DNA from: Diphasiastrum complanatum
Lineage: Eukaryota; Streptophyta; Lycopodiopsida; Lycopodiales; Lycopodiaceae
Assembly: GCA_029204225.1 (NCBI GenBank)
Contig: CM055102.1
Location: forward strand, 15,872,229-15,936,228
DNA length: 64,000 nt
Direction: 5' to 3'
Shown: one piece after another, positions 25,621-35,713 of the stretch
Numbering within the stretch: the stretch's first letter is position 1
How the letters are laid out: every line of letters begins with the position of its first letter
Program-made: the position numbers and the translations under genes
The notes under the pieces: generated by a model
The model's input: only the letters and a program-made list of their open reading frames with translations
Databases searched by the model: none
What the model was told of the DNA's origin: nothing

Positions 25621-26342
25621 CATCTCCATCCTAGGGAGTTAGGAGCAGCAGTAGAGAAAGCTATCAGAAGATAGGAAGTGTTTCTCAGATTCTCAGAGAG
25701 GAATAGAGGAGGAGGATCGCTGTAGGAGCAGCCTTCAAACTTCTGATTTCCACTGAGAAATCACAGTAGCAAGGAGTCAGATTCCAAGTGTAGGTAACTC
25801 GCTGAAAAAACAGCTGTTTCTCACTGAGTTCAGAGGATTCTCTATAGTTTTCCCAGCGAAATTAGAGTAGGAAGAAGCCAGCACCTCCATCGCTGTACAG
25901 TCAGAGACCTACATCCGATTTCCAGGGAAAAAGTTACTGGTTCTCAGCGAGTTTGAAGCCAAAAAAGAGGAGCAGGGCCAGCGCTGCCAGTGCTTCTGAA
26001 AATCTGGTTTTTCAACAAGTTTTTGGGCCCCAACGTCAGAGATTTGGAGCAAGAGGATTCCTACCAGATCAGCGAGTAGGAGACTTCTGAAATTTCAGAA
26101 TTCAGAAGGGTTTTTGGACTTCAGATTTGCCTTTTTGTGGACAAATTGAGATGCTGTCAGACCAGCGAGGGGGGATAGCAAAAGCTTCAGATCTTGTTGC
26201 ACATTTTCCGACCTCTGTATTCTCTCTGTGGAAGTACAGTTCTCAGAAAGAGCTAAGTTTCCTTTCCCTTGTATAGTTGTAAATTAGTCTTTTAGACTTT
26301 TTTTCCTTCAGAAGTTAAGGTAGCTCTCTTTCAGTTCCAAAG
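25621..26342 (+). other. Leader of the young gypsy element
   Basis: 722 bases without a gene, with repeated CAGCGAG/CTCAGCGAG words. It ends in AGTTCCAAAG before the gag ATG. Presumably it holds packaging signals. Confidence 0.6.
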
Positions 26343-28253
26343 ATGACCACTCCTCAGGGACCTGATCAACCCCCGGAGAGAGGCTTCGATGAACTTGAAA
26401 CAGAAGCCTTGGCTTACATAAAAGGGAAGGAACCCATGGAAGTAGAAGAACAGGAACAGTTCGCCGAAGAACTCGACGAACTGGTTACCAAGGAGCAGTT
26501 CCTCCAATTGGTAACAGAAGTGGATGAACTGAAGCTGGCATTAGCCAATTTCAAGTCCAGTGTGGACGACTCGTTCGAAAACTTGATTTTGAGTTCCGCG
26601 AAAGGAAGCCTTCCCTCCACTTCTCAGTTATCCCCTTCTCCACTTCCATCAGTTTCGGGTGAGACTTTACGGTCTCACCCCAGTGTTTTTAAAGATTTAA
26701 AGCCTCCTACTTTTAATGGGGAAGAGAAGGATAGAAATGCAGATATTCTACAAACCTTCCTCAGCAAATGGAAGAACATTCATGCTCTGAAACAGACCCC
26801 TGACCATTTGCAAGCTATTGAGGCCAGTCTTTCCTTAGGGCCTATGGCCTATAAGTGGTGGTTAAATCTCCAGGAGACTGGGCAGACTCCCCGGTCATGG
26901 AAAGCTTTTGAAGAAGCTTTCCTAAGAGAATTTCTACCAAAGAATGAACTGGATAGAGCCTGGGAAGCCTGGGAAAGAACAGTAATGGATAAATCCCTCA
27001 TCCAATATATCTCGCAGTATCGAGAAGCAATTTTAAAGATTAAAAATATGGATGACTATCAGAAAATCAGGGGATTTGTCCGTGGCCTCAAAGATGAATA
27101 TAAAGTAGAGGTCCAGAGAAACTCGCCTACTACCCTTGAGCAAGCTCTCAGATATGCTCAAATCTATGATGATTCAGTGGGTAGGAAGAGAGCGAGACAG
27201 CAACCACTTTCTGAGCAGCTTCCTCAGAAAGACTTACAATTTAAAAAGAAATTTTTAAAAAGAAAGAAAGAAGATAAATTTAAAGGTGAAGCTCCTCAGA
27301 AACGCCCTTCACTCATACAGCCCTTAAAACCAGATGATTTTGAGAAAGCCAAACAAGAACGTTTGTGCTTTGTGTGTATGGGCAAGGGACACACAGTCAG
27401 ACAGTGTCCCAAGGGGCCCTTCACTAAAAAAGATAAAAAAGATAAAAAACAAGTTCATCTTGTTCAGACTGTATGTTTCCCCAGTGACTCGGCAGCTTCC
27501 GAGATCAAAGTGTATCATGAAGATCATGAACACTGTTGCCAGCTGACCTCTGCAATGTTAGCGAGACCCTTCAGCTTTGGGCCGCATGACCTAGTACGTA
27601 TGCATGGGAAAGTTGGTAACCAGTCAGTAAGAGTCATGGTTGATGATGGGGCAACCCATAATTTCATCAACCACACCCTGGTTAAAAAGCTTAAACTACC
27701 AGAGGTACCTAGTCAGCATAGGTACATAGTTTCATTAGCTAAGGGTGAAGATAAAAAAATATGGGAAACTATGGTAAGTAAGTTAAATCTTGGTATTCAG
27801 GGGTACCAAGATGAAATAAACTTTCAGATAATGCACCTGGATCGAACAGACATTGTTCTCGGGAGAGATTGGCTCTACAGTTTAGGACCTTCCCTCCACA
27901 GAAACTATCAGGAGAACACCCTCAGCTTTCAGCATAAAGGCCGAGAGATCCAGTTGCATGGGGAGCATGATGTTCCCAACAGCCCTATGGTCTGCAGTTC
28001 AGAGCTCTGTCAGCTAATCGGAGACGAAGACCATCAGGTATTCTTATGTGACTTTCAGTTTATTCCTGAAGTTTCTATTTCCAGTTCTATTCAGCAGAAA
28101 ATTAGTAAATTAGAAACTTTATTGTCTAAATTTAAAGATGTTTTTCCTGAAGATTTGCCACATGGTTTACCACCTAGCAGAGAGGTAGATCATGTAATAA
28201 ACCTAGTACCAGGTACAGCACCTGTTTCTAAACCTCCGTATCGGGTCAGCTGA
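26343..28253 (+). pseudogene. Gag-protease part of the polyprotein, ends at a TGA
   Basis: 636 codons from MTTPQGPDQPP. Order: an N-terminal charged region; the capsid-like retrotransposon Gag domain (about residues 110-290, with AYKWWLNLQE and SWKAFEEAFLREF); a Lys-rich stretch; a CCHC zinc knuckle CFVCMGKGHTVRQC (about residue 342) that binds RNA; then a pepsin-like protease with VMVDDGATHNFI (active Asp near residue 434) and IVLGRDWL. It runs on to the RT entry motif PPYRVS, where TGA at 28251 interrupts it. Family members continue as one frame into RT, so this stop looks like a mutation in the spot usually occupied by Trp. No long overlap with the next frame allows simple frameshift expression. 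Confidence 0.93.
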
Positions 28254-28345
28254 ACAGAGGATGAAGAAATAACTAGGCAGTTAACAGACTATCTTGGGAA
28301 AGGCCAATTCAGACCAGTAGTTCACCATGGGCCTCACCAGTCCTA

Positions 28346-31120
28346 TTGGTGAAAAAGAAGGAGGGGTCTATGCGTCTTTGCGTAGATTACAGAGCCCTCA
28401 ATAAAGTCACAATTAAGAATAAATACCCTATGCCTCGGGCAGACGAGTTGTTTGATCAACTCGACGGGGCTAAGTTTTTCAGCAAAATAGACCTCAGATC
28501 GGGATATCATCAAGTCCGTATAAAATCGGAAGATGTCTCGAAAACAGCTTTTAGGACTCGTCACGGTCATTATGAGTTTAAGGTGATGCCATTTGGGCTC
28601 ACAAATGCTCCAGCTACCTTTATGACCTTGATGAACAGTGTCCTCAGACCATACTTGGGTAAGTTTGTAGTCGTATTTTTAGATGACATCCTCGTCTACA
28701 GCAAAACGAGGAAGGAGCATCTAAAACACCTCAGAAAGGTGTTTCGACTGCTCAGAAAGCATAAGCTTTATGCTAAACAATCCAAGTGTGAATTCTTCGT
28801 TGAAGAAGTAGCATATTTGGGTCACATTATCTCTTCAGATGGGATTAAGATGGACCCAAATAAGGTTAAAGCCATACTCAGTTGGCTGAGACCTCAGAAT
28901 ATTTTGGAACTTCAAATCTTTCTTGGTCTAGCAGGATATTACAGACGATTTGTCAAGGAATATGCTCAGATAGCAGTCCCTATGACAAATCTTCTTAAGG
29001 GGAAGGGAAAGGAGTTCATTTGGGAGTCCGCACAACAGGAGAGCTTTGATGCTCTCAAAACAGCCTTAGCTACAGCACCAGTTTTAAAGGTCGTCGACCC
29101 CAATCAGCCATTTGTGGTCGAAACAGATGCTAGCGACTTTGCAGTAGGCGCTGTGCTAACTCAGGGTGGACGACCAGTTGCGTTCGAGAGTAAAAAACTC
29201 GAGCCAGCTCAGACTAGGTACAGTGCCTATGAAAAGGAACTCTTTTCTATAGTCCATGCCCTTAAGACTTGGAGGCATTATTTGTATGGTGCCAACTTTG
29301 AGGTCCTGACAGACCATGAGAGTCTCAGATACCTTTGCAATCAACCTGAGCTTAGAGGTCGGAAAGCTCGTTGGGCAGAGTTGATGCAAGAGTTTGACAT
29401 GTCTATCAGATATAGGCGTGGAAAATTTAATACAGTAGCAGATGCCCTTAGCAGAATGCCTATGATAAACGAGCTGAGTTTTACTCAGATTCGTAATGAG
29501 TTACTCGAGTCCTTGAGAGGGAAATGCCAGCATGATGCATTCTTCTCTATTATCTGGAACTCAGTCCAGAACAGACAGTTACAGACTCCAGAACCAGTTC
29601 CCGGGGCTGGTGCCAGTTCATCCAAGAATACGGCAGCTTCCGTTGAGGATGATGATGAGTCCGAGTATACGTCGTCAGATGACGTTGAGGATTCTGAGCC
29701 TGTATTACCCAAGCAAACCCCTGTGGTTGAGGGTCAGTTGACTCAAGGATTCAAATGGAAACAGTATTCCATTCAGGATGAGTACTTGCTCTATAGAGAT
29801 AGAGTATGTGTCCCCAATTTAGAGGATTATAGGCAGCAGGTCCTATATGAATGTCATGACAATCCTAGCGCGGGACACCCAGGCATACAGAAGACCTATG
29901 AGCTTCTTCGTAGGCAATTTTTCTGGCCCAGTATGAAAAAGGACGTCCACCAGTATGTAACCAGTTGCCAGAAATGTCAAGTAAATAAAGTAGAGCGTTT
30001 AAAGGCAGGAGGGTTGTTGCATCCCTTAGAAATACCAGCTGGTAAATGGGAGAGTATCTCCATGGATTTGATAGTAGGCCTGCCTAAAACCCAAAAGCGT
30101 AATGACGCTATATGGGTCACAGTTGACCGTCTGACCAAAATGGCTCATTTTAGTCCGACCAAAACAACCGTTAGAGCTCCAGAGTTAGCGAGGTTGTTTG
30201 TAAACGGGCTATTTAAATTGTACGGTCTACCTTCCGGCATAGTCAGCGACCGGGACAGTAAGTTTACTGGAAATTTTTGGAGGGCAGTATTCCATCATCT
30301 CCATACTAAACTTAATATGAGTACCACCGACCATCCACAGACGGACGGTCAAACAGAAAGGGTAAATCAAGTGCTGGAGGATATGCTTCGTGCATACGTC
30401 AGCAAGAGGCAGACTAATTGGGAGGAGTATCTCTCGATATTAGAGTTTGCTTACAACAGTACTAAACATTCAGCTACGGGATACAGCCCATTTATGCTGA
30501 TGTACGGTTTTCAGCCACGCTCACCCACAGCTGTAGGGTTTAAACAAGAAAAAGTTGAAGCAGCCAGAAACTTTTTAGAAGACCTAAACCAGATGATAGA
30601 ACATGCTAAGCGTAGCATTAGACAATCCCAGGATCGAGCCAGGCATTATGCAGATCCACACAGACGGGATGTGCAGTTCTTCACTGGTGAGAAAGTCTAC
30701 TTGAGAGTTCCAGTTGACTCTAAAACCCTCAAATCAGGAGTGTGTGCTAAGTTGTCTCCAAGGTATTGTGGTCCCTTTACCATCAGTAGGAGACTAGGCG
30801 AGGTCACCTATGAACTAGAACTCCCACACAGCAGTAAGGTTTTTCCAGTCTTTCATGTAAGTCAGTTACGAAAAGCCTTAACCAGATCAGATAATCTGGT
30901 AGGGGACAGTGTTCTTGTTCTCCCATTGGATCCTCAACAACCTCCACATGAACCAGAGGAGATTCTTGATAGTAGAGAGACGCAGACTCGTCATACTCTG
31001 TACCGAGAATATCTGGTTAAGTGGAATGATCAGCCTGTTGAGAATGCCACTTGGGAAAGAGGCAGCGTCCTTCGCAAGATTTTTCCAGACTTTGTCTTAG
31101 AGGACCAAGACGGTTCTTAA
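28346..31120 (+). pseudogene. RT-RNase H-integrase part with chromodomain-like tail
   Basis: 924 codons, uninterrupted to TAA at 31118. Reverse transcriptase: [35 protein letters not shown] and [12 protein letters not shown] (catalytic Asp pair about residues 113-114). RNase [30 protein letters not shown] and LTDHESL. Then an acidic Ser/Asp/Glu-rich linker (about 420-465). Integrase: HHCC zinc finger ([10 protein letters not shown]...CQKCQ, from about 502), Asp near 573, Asp near 633 (SDRDSKF), Glu near 669 (DGQTERVN), GPF motif near 800, and a chromodomain-like end ([16 protein letters not shown], about 890-905). It lies one frame back from gag-protease, implying a one-base loss between 28254 and 28346. 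The ATG at 28346 is internal to RT, not a natural start. Confidence 0.95.
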
Positions 31121-31131
31121 GGGGGAGGGAG
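31119..31131 (+). other. Polypurine tract
   Basis: AAGGGGGAGGGAG directly before the 3' LTR and overlapping the stop codon. It primes plus-strand synthesis. Confidence 0.95.
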
Positions 31132-31488
31132 TGTTACGAGCTCGTAACCAGTGCCGAACCCTAGGGAACACAGATAGGTCAGATACCACAGTCAGGGTCG
31201 TGTCCAGTGTACATGACCAACAGGGCAAGACAGTGTGAGTAGTGTGCCCCAGCACGGTCCATAGCCATGGCGGGCCTAACACAGCCTAGGGACCCTGTCA
31301 GCAGGATAGGGCCCCAGTTGGGTCCCGACGTGCAGTCGACCACGTCAGTGCCACGTGGCCGACACTTGGCAGTTGCATGCTACCAGTCCTCACACTGGGC
31401 TAGGAGGGGCTTACTCTATATCAGGGAGTAGGCAAGGTTGGGTGGATCAGTTAGTGTTTGCCCTACTGTGGTGTTAGGATCTATTACA
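31132..31488 (+). repeat. 3' LTR, 357 bases
   Basis: Identical to the 5' LTR except for one missing C in the run at GGGCCCC. It is followed by the second TGGAC target copy at 31489-31493. Confidence 0.97.
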
Positions 31489-31493
31489 TGGAC

Positions 31494-32620
31494 TGGCTCA
31501 CCACAGGTCGGAGGCTCAGTCCTTGACTTTCTAACTTGCTCTGGGACCATAGGGAGCGTCACCCCTTAGAGTCTTACAGGGCACACTGGGTGCACTCGAG
31601 TCAGTTTTACAACACGCAGGCATCCCAAAGGGAGCCGGGAACCACGACTTAGCTTCCCAGCCTTCAACTCTTTTCGTCCAAACCGACTTGACATACACGC
31701 AGCTAACTCGCCAACAACGATCAGACTTAACCAGCTTGAAGTTCCGAAACTAACATTGAGATCCAACCTGGCGCCATGCCAGATCGGGGGTCCCGATGTG
31801 GGTGACTTCCCTCCAAGCAAGCCGCCCGACATACATCAAACTTAACCAACTCGAAGCTTCGTTACAAAGGAGTAACATCCATTCCAAGCAAGCGGTCTGA
31901 CTTACATCAGACTTAACCAGCTGAAAGCTTCGTCACGAGCGCTAGAAGCCAACCTGGCGCCACGCCAGACTGGACAACCATAAACAAGTAACTTCCACCC
32001 AAGCAAGCCATCCAACTCAGCCGACAGGTTAGAGCTCGTTTTTCAAGAGCTTAACCCGTTCACGTTCATGCAAGGAACACTTAGAACCACAAGCCACGAC
32101 AAATATGAAGACAACTAGTTCCTGGACCGAATGGTCCTGACAGCATACCGCTGGCGCCGTGGACCGAATGGTCCCGACGGCACACCGCTGGCGTCCTGGG
32201 ATACGACCCTCAACTATGTGCCAGATCAAAAAGTTTGAAGCGGCCTTACAACTGGCGCTTTTACCGAACACTGAAACCCAGAAGGTAATCAGAGTCAGTT
32301 TGAGGAAAATCCCACTTTATTAATACATCTGAGAAGGTTACATTTCAAGTGTGTGACCGACCCTAGTCTCCGGGGCGCTGGCATGCCAAGGCGGGCGCCA
32401 GGACAACATTCCAGCAAGGGAGGCTGAGACTTGGTTGGAGCTTTCCCTGAGTCGCAACCCGCACTCCCCTATAGTATTGGTGGGATTTCGCCACCTCCCC
32501 TCATACCAAGTACTCTACCCAGGCTGGTAAAGCACGTTTTCTTTCTCTAGGATTTTCTCTCTCTAGAATTTATTGATCCCCAGGTTTCCTTTAATCATGC
32601 CTAGATCGTGTGAGGTGATT
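31494..32620 (-). repeat. Right half of the old LTR region
   Basis: It continues the sequence broken by the young insertion. It contains repeated words (AAGCAAGC..., TTCCGAAACT/CTTCGTTAC, GGACCGAATGGTCC twice near 32121 and 32161) and the diverged copy of the 24840-25110 block at 32310-32560. No coding sequence recognised. Confidence 0.45.
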
Positions 32621-32699
32621 GCACATCGATTTGAGCTCTCTGGACTTCGCTAGAACCGATCAAAGATTTTCAGCCATAGGAACTTGGCGCCGGCTGGAT

Positions 32700-32795
32700 T
32701 ATGGTCACAGTGGCGCCGGGAGCGACGCTGGCGCCGGGAGCAGCAGGGGCACTGCTGGCGCCGGGGACAATGCTGGCGCTGGAAGTAAAGCTTGT
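32700..32795 (+). repeat. GGCGCCGG-rich short tandem repeat
   Basis: CTGGCGCCGGGAGC-like units repeat four times; translated, they give Gly-Ala repeats. Probably minisatellite-like rather than coding. Confidence 0.6.
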
Positions 32796-33020
32796 AAAGG
32801 TAACTTTACAACACATTCACTTAAACTTATGTAGCATGCATTAATGGTTCAGGAATACAATCCACAGGTTCGTGATCCCAATACGAACCCAACGGATCGA
32901 GCCTGGCTCGATTCGTTCGGTCAAAATGGCGTTTCGACGAGAGAGAAACGCAATTAGGTCACGTGAAATGGACTAGTTTTGCAGCTTTTCGTCCGACGGC
33001 CCAATTTCTCCAAACGGGAT

Positions 33021-33930
33021 CCTTCAGTTAGCCAGGAAGAAAGTTCGATTTCTTTCATAACTTCAGAGTGCGACAGACGTACTGAAGCTGCTTGGTACAT
33101 GACATGGATGGTGTGAACGAAAGTCAGTTAGAGCAGGTTTTGCAATCAATACAGAGTTTGAAAGGCAGTTTTGTTGGCTTTATATTGTTTTATGATCTAG
33201 GGTTTGGCTTCACTGCCCATTTCCTGAATTCAGACACCCAACGAAGAAGTATATATCAGGCAATGTTCACTACTCTTTCATCTGGATATTTGGCCAGGAA
33301 GCCTTGCAAGAAAGCATGGCCAAAAAGGTTCTTCCAGGGCTTGCAGATGAAAGGAGTGGTTGTGTCGCCTTTATGTACTCCCGGATTTTACCATGCCATT
33401 AATTGCTCTGTTTTCGACTCCACGTCAAACGTTTTTGGTGAGCTTTCACAAAAAACACCAGCTGGTTTTTGACCACTGGATCAGAAACTAGTGGGTGTTG
33501 TCTCTCAAGGCTCACCAAAAACGTTTGACGTGGAGTCGAAGATGGAGCAATTGATGATGTGGTAAAATCCGGGAGTACATACTGGCGTCAGAACTACTCC
33601 TATCATCTCCATGCACTGGAAGGACCTTTTTGACCATTGCTTTCTTGCATAGCTTCTTGGCCAAATATCCAGATGAAAGGGTATTGATCATTGCCTGATA
33701 TATGCTACTTCCTTGGGTGTCTGAGTTCAGGAAATGGGCAGTGAAGCCAAATCCCATACCCTAAACCAGCATGAAGCCCATAAAACTACCTTTCAACTTA
33801 TGTTCTTATTGCAAATATGCTTTAACTGACTTTCACTCACACGTCCCTGTCATATACCAAGCAACTTCAATACTTCTGTCACACTTCTGGAAGAGCTCGA
33901 ACTTTCTTCCTGGCTAACTTAAGGCTTGTA
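33021..33930. repeat. Large inverted repeat (hairpin), arms about 420 bases
   Basis: The left arm 33021-33443 and the right arm 33510-33930 are diverged reverse complements. CAGTTAGCCAGGAAGAAAGTTCGA, GGCTTCACTGCCCATTTCCTGAATTCAG and ACGTCAAACGTTTTTGGTGAGC all have partners. The spacer is 66 bases and itself partly pairs. Each arm still carries a stretch of the same open frame (FGFTAHFLNSDTQ, SIYQAM, TLSSGYLA), so the arms are an inverted duplication of a piece that was once coding. A transcript across it would fold into a long double-stranded RNA, the type of locus that yields small RNAs or young microRNA genes in plants. Confidence 0.9.
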
Positions 33931-34052
33931 CTCCTCATCATCATTAGAATCTTGCTCAACAGTATCTTTGATATCCTCCCTCTGGTTGTTCGTTCCCTAA
34001 ACCCTAAACCCCAAACCAAACAAAAGGCCAACATTTTAGCGTGATTTGAGTT

Positions 34053-34196
34053 ATGGTCATCAGAACCGTGCCATTCACTACAGGGAGTGAATGGTCACTA
34101 GAAGAGTGAATGGTCATCAGAACCGTGCCATTCACTACAGGGAGTGAATGGTCACTAGAAGAGTGAATGGTCATCAGAATTGTGCCATTCACTACA
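34053..34196. repeat. 57-base tandem repeat, about 2.5 copies
   Basis: ATGGTCATCAGAACCGTGCC starts at 34053, 34110 and 34167 (the third with two changes). Each unit holds the inverted pair CATTCACTAC / GGGAGTGAATG and so can form a small hairpin. Confidence 0.92.
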
Positions 34197-35122
34197 AGGA
34201 ACCACAAGACCTACTAGCTGGCCCGACGACGAAGGACCCTTTCTCGGACCATGGCCAGCTGTTCTGCGGTGAAGTTAATTCCAATCCGCTGCGTTTCCTC
34301 GCCCTCGCCAGCTGGGGTAGGGGGAGCAGGTCCGAAAGTCGCAGGGCACGTGGCTGAAGCTCCGGTAGTCGCGCCATTATCTCTCGCTGGCTCTCGTGAA
34401 ATTCTGCTTCTTGCTTCCGTTCGTTGTGCCGGCGGACATCTTCCAGGACCTGCCCCGATTAGTTGCCCATGTGTCGTTGTACCTCCCAAAACCCTAAACC
34501 TATCTCATCACATAGGCCATGGTATTGTTGTGTAGGTCTTGAACTTCCCTGTATTGAATGACACTGTGGAGCATAAGTAATTAGTAAGTTGTTGAGGTTC
34601 ATCCGGGGAGTGTATCGTTTACCTGTATTTATATACTATTATAATATAGATTCATCAGGGAGAGAGAGATAGTGAGGGCACGAGACAGAGTTTTGGAGAC
34701 TCAAAAAATATAAATTGTTTCTCTTTCGTGTTCAATTCTGTAGATATCAGACATGAGAGACATGTGCGTAGTGGTTAGGTCTATTGCAAATGTTTTTGGG
34801 TACCGTTTTCCTATTTTTTAACAGGAGGGGGCAGGTGGGTGCCAGACATCCTCTGATAATTAATTCTGGGGGGACAGGGGCCAGAAATTGTTTTTATTTC
34901 GCTTTGGGGATGTGGGACAGCGAGGGCAAGTGCCTGTATTTTTCTTTTTTGAAAATGGGGGACGTGTCCGGATGCGGACGCATCCCTGAGGCGTCCGCGT
35001 CTGGACGCGGACGCAAACGCGCGTCTGCATCCAGGGTCCACTTCCTTAGATATGTATATATATATGTATGTATATATATTATATAGATATATGTATATAA
35101 ATAAAAAGTAGGATGGCAAGAT
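34197..35122. other. No gene seen
   Basis: Short frames on both strands overlap without a family motif. GC-rich CGTCCGCGTCTGGACGCGGACGC near 34999 is a strong local palindrome. TATATA-rich DNA follows at 35053-35101. Confidence 0.35.
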
Positions 35123-35285
35123 GGCTCTTTTACTAGTGTTAGGATGCCTAGAAACCACAATAGGGCTAGCATAGTTTTATCCACCCAGCCAATGCACTCT
35201 CCTCTTATAGAGAATGCCCCTCCTAGCCCAGTGTGAGTCTGATGGCATGCATGACACGCAGACTGATTGAACTGCCAAGTATTGC
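35123..35285 (-). repeat. Degenerate LTR end and primer site, young-element class
   Basis: On the - strand ACTTGGCAGTT...CTCACACTGGGCTAGGAG, then a GTGGATaAaaCTA-like end, parallels the last third of the young gypsy LTR, and CTAGTAAAAGAGCCATC parallels that element's CTGGTATCAGAGCCATC. It is an old, truncated relative. Confidence 0.7.
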
Positions 35286-35287
35286 AC

Positions 35288-35713
35288 CTAACTGATGCCT
35301 GTAGGAAATAGAAGCCTAAGGTCATAAAAATTTGGCAAACTATCAAGAGATGCATCAACGATGGCATCATCAAAGCTGTCCCTTGAAGAGGTATGGGATG
35401 ACATAGAAGATTCTTCAAGTAATGAAAAATTCTCTCCAAACAAATGCTCGCTCTTAACACTTTGAACAAAAGTACTAATTGACACAGGTTGAGTCCCTCC
35501 TCGATTAGTACAAAAAGATTCCAAAGAGTGCTCGAATTTTTCAGCCTTTGCTAAAACATCAAATTGAAAAGGTTTCGCATGAAACTTTTCACTAGTGCAT
35601 CCATCGCATGCATCAACTTGCGGTGACTTGAAAAAAGAAGATTGCTTCAACATCTGCTCAATGTCATCGTTGTTGAGAGATGAAGATTCCAGCCCCATGT
35701 GGAAGATCAACAA
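35288..35713 (-). CDS. Unrecognised ORF, 141 codons
   Basis: An uninterrupted frame of 141 codons reading MLIFHMGLESSSLNNDDIEQ, then LKQSSFFKSPQVDACDGCTS, FEHSLESF, SISTFVQSVKSEHLFGENFS and SRDSFDDAIVDASLDSLPNF. It is hydrophilic, Ser/Asp-rich, with one CxxC pair, no signal peptide and no membrane segment. It is unlike any retroelement protein I know. It lies exactly where copia RT should continue (the copia frame breaks near 35708) and ends 3 bases before an LTR remnant. The ATG may be fortuitous, with upstream residues from copia. It might be an exon of a captured host gene or an old insertion. Expression is unproven. Confidence 0.4.
   Translation of the reverse strand: MLIFHMGLESSSLNNDDIEQMLKQSSFFKSPQVDACDGCTSEKFHAKPFQFDVLAKAEKFEHSLESFCTNRGGTQPVSISTFVQSVKSEHLFGENFSLLEESSMSSHTSSRDSFDDAIVDASLDSLPNFYDLRLLFPTGIS

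Larger units (their letters stand above)
25250..31488 (+). mobile_element. Very young Ty3/gypsy chromovirus-like element
   Basis: A structurally complete 6.2 kb LTR retrotransposon: 5' LTR 25250-25607, iMet primer site 25609-25620, leader, gag-protease frame 26343-28253, RT-RNase H-integrase frame 28346-31120, polypurine tract 31119-31131, 3' LTR 31132-31488 and TGGAC duplications on both sides. The two LTRs differ by one C in a C-run and by no substitution, so insertion was very recent. The polyprotein is nevertheless interrupted between protease and RT. Confidence 0.97.

Noticed and set aside
33092-33472. 126-codon open frame as an independent gene
   Set aside because: It is one arm of an inverted repeat; the mirrored frame lies on the other strand at 33757-33512.
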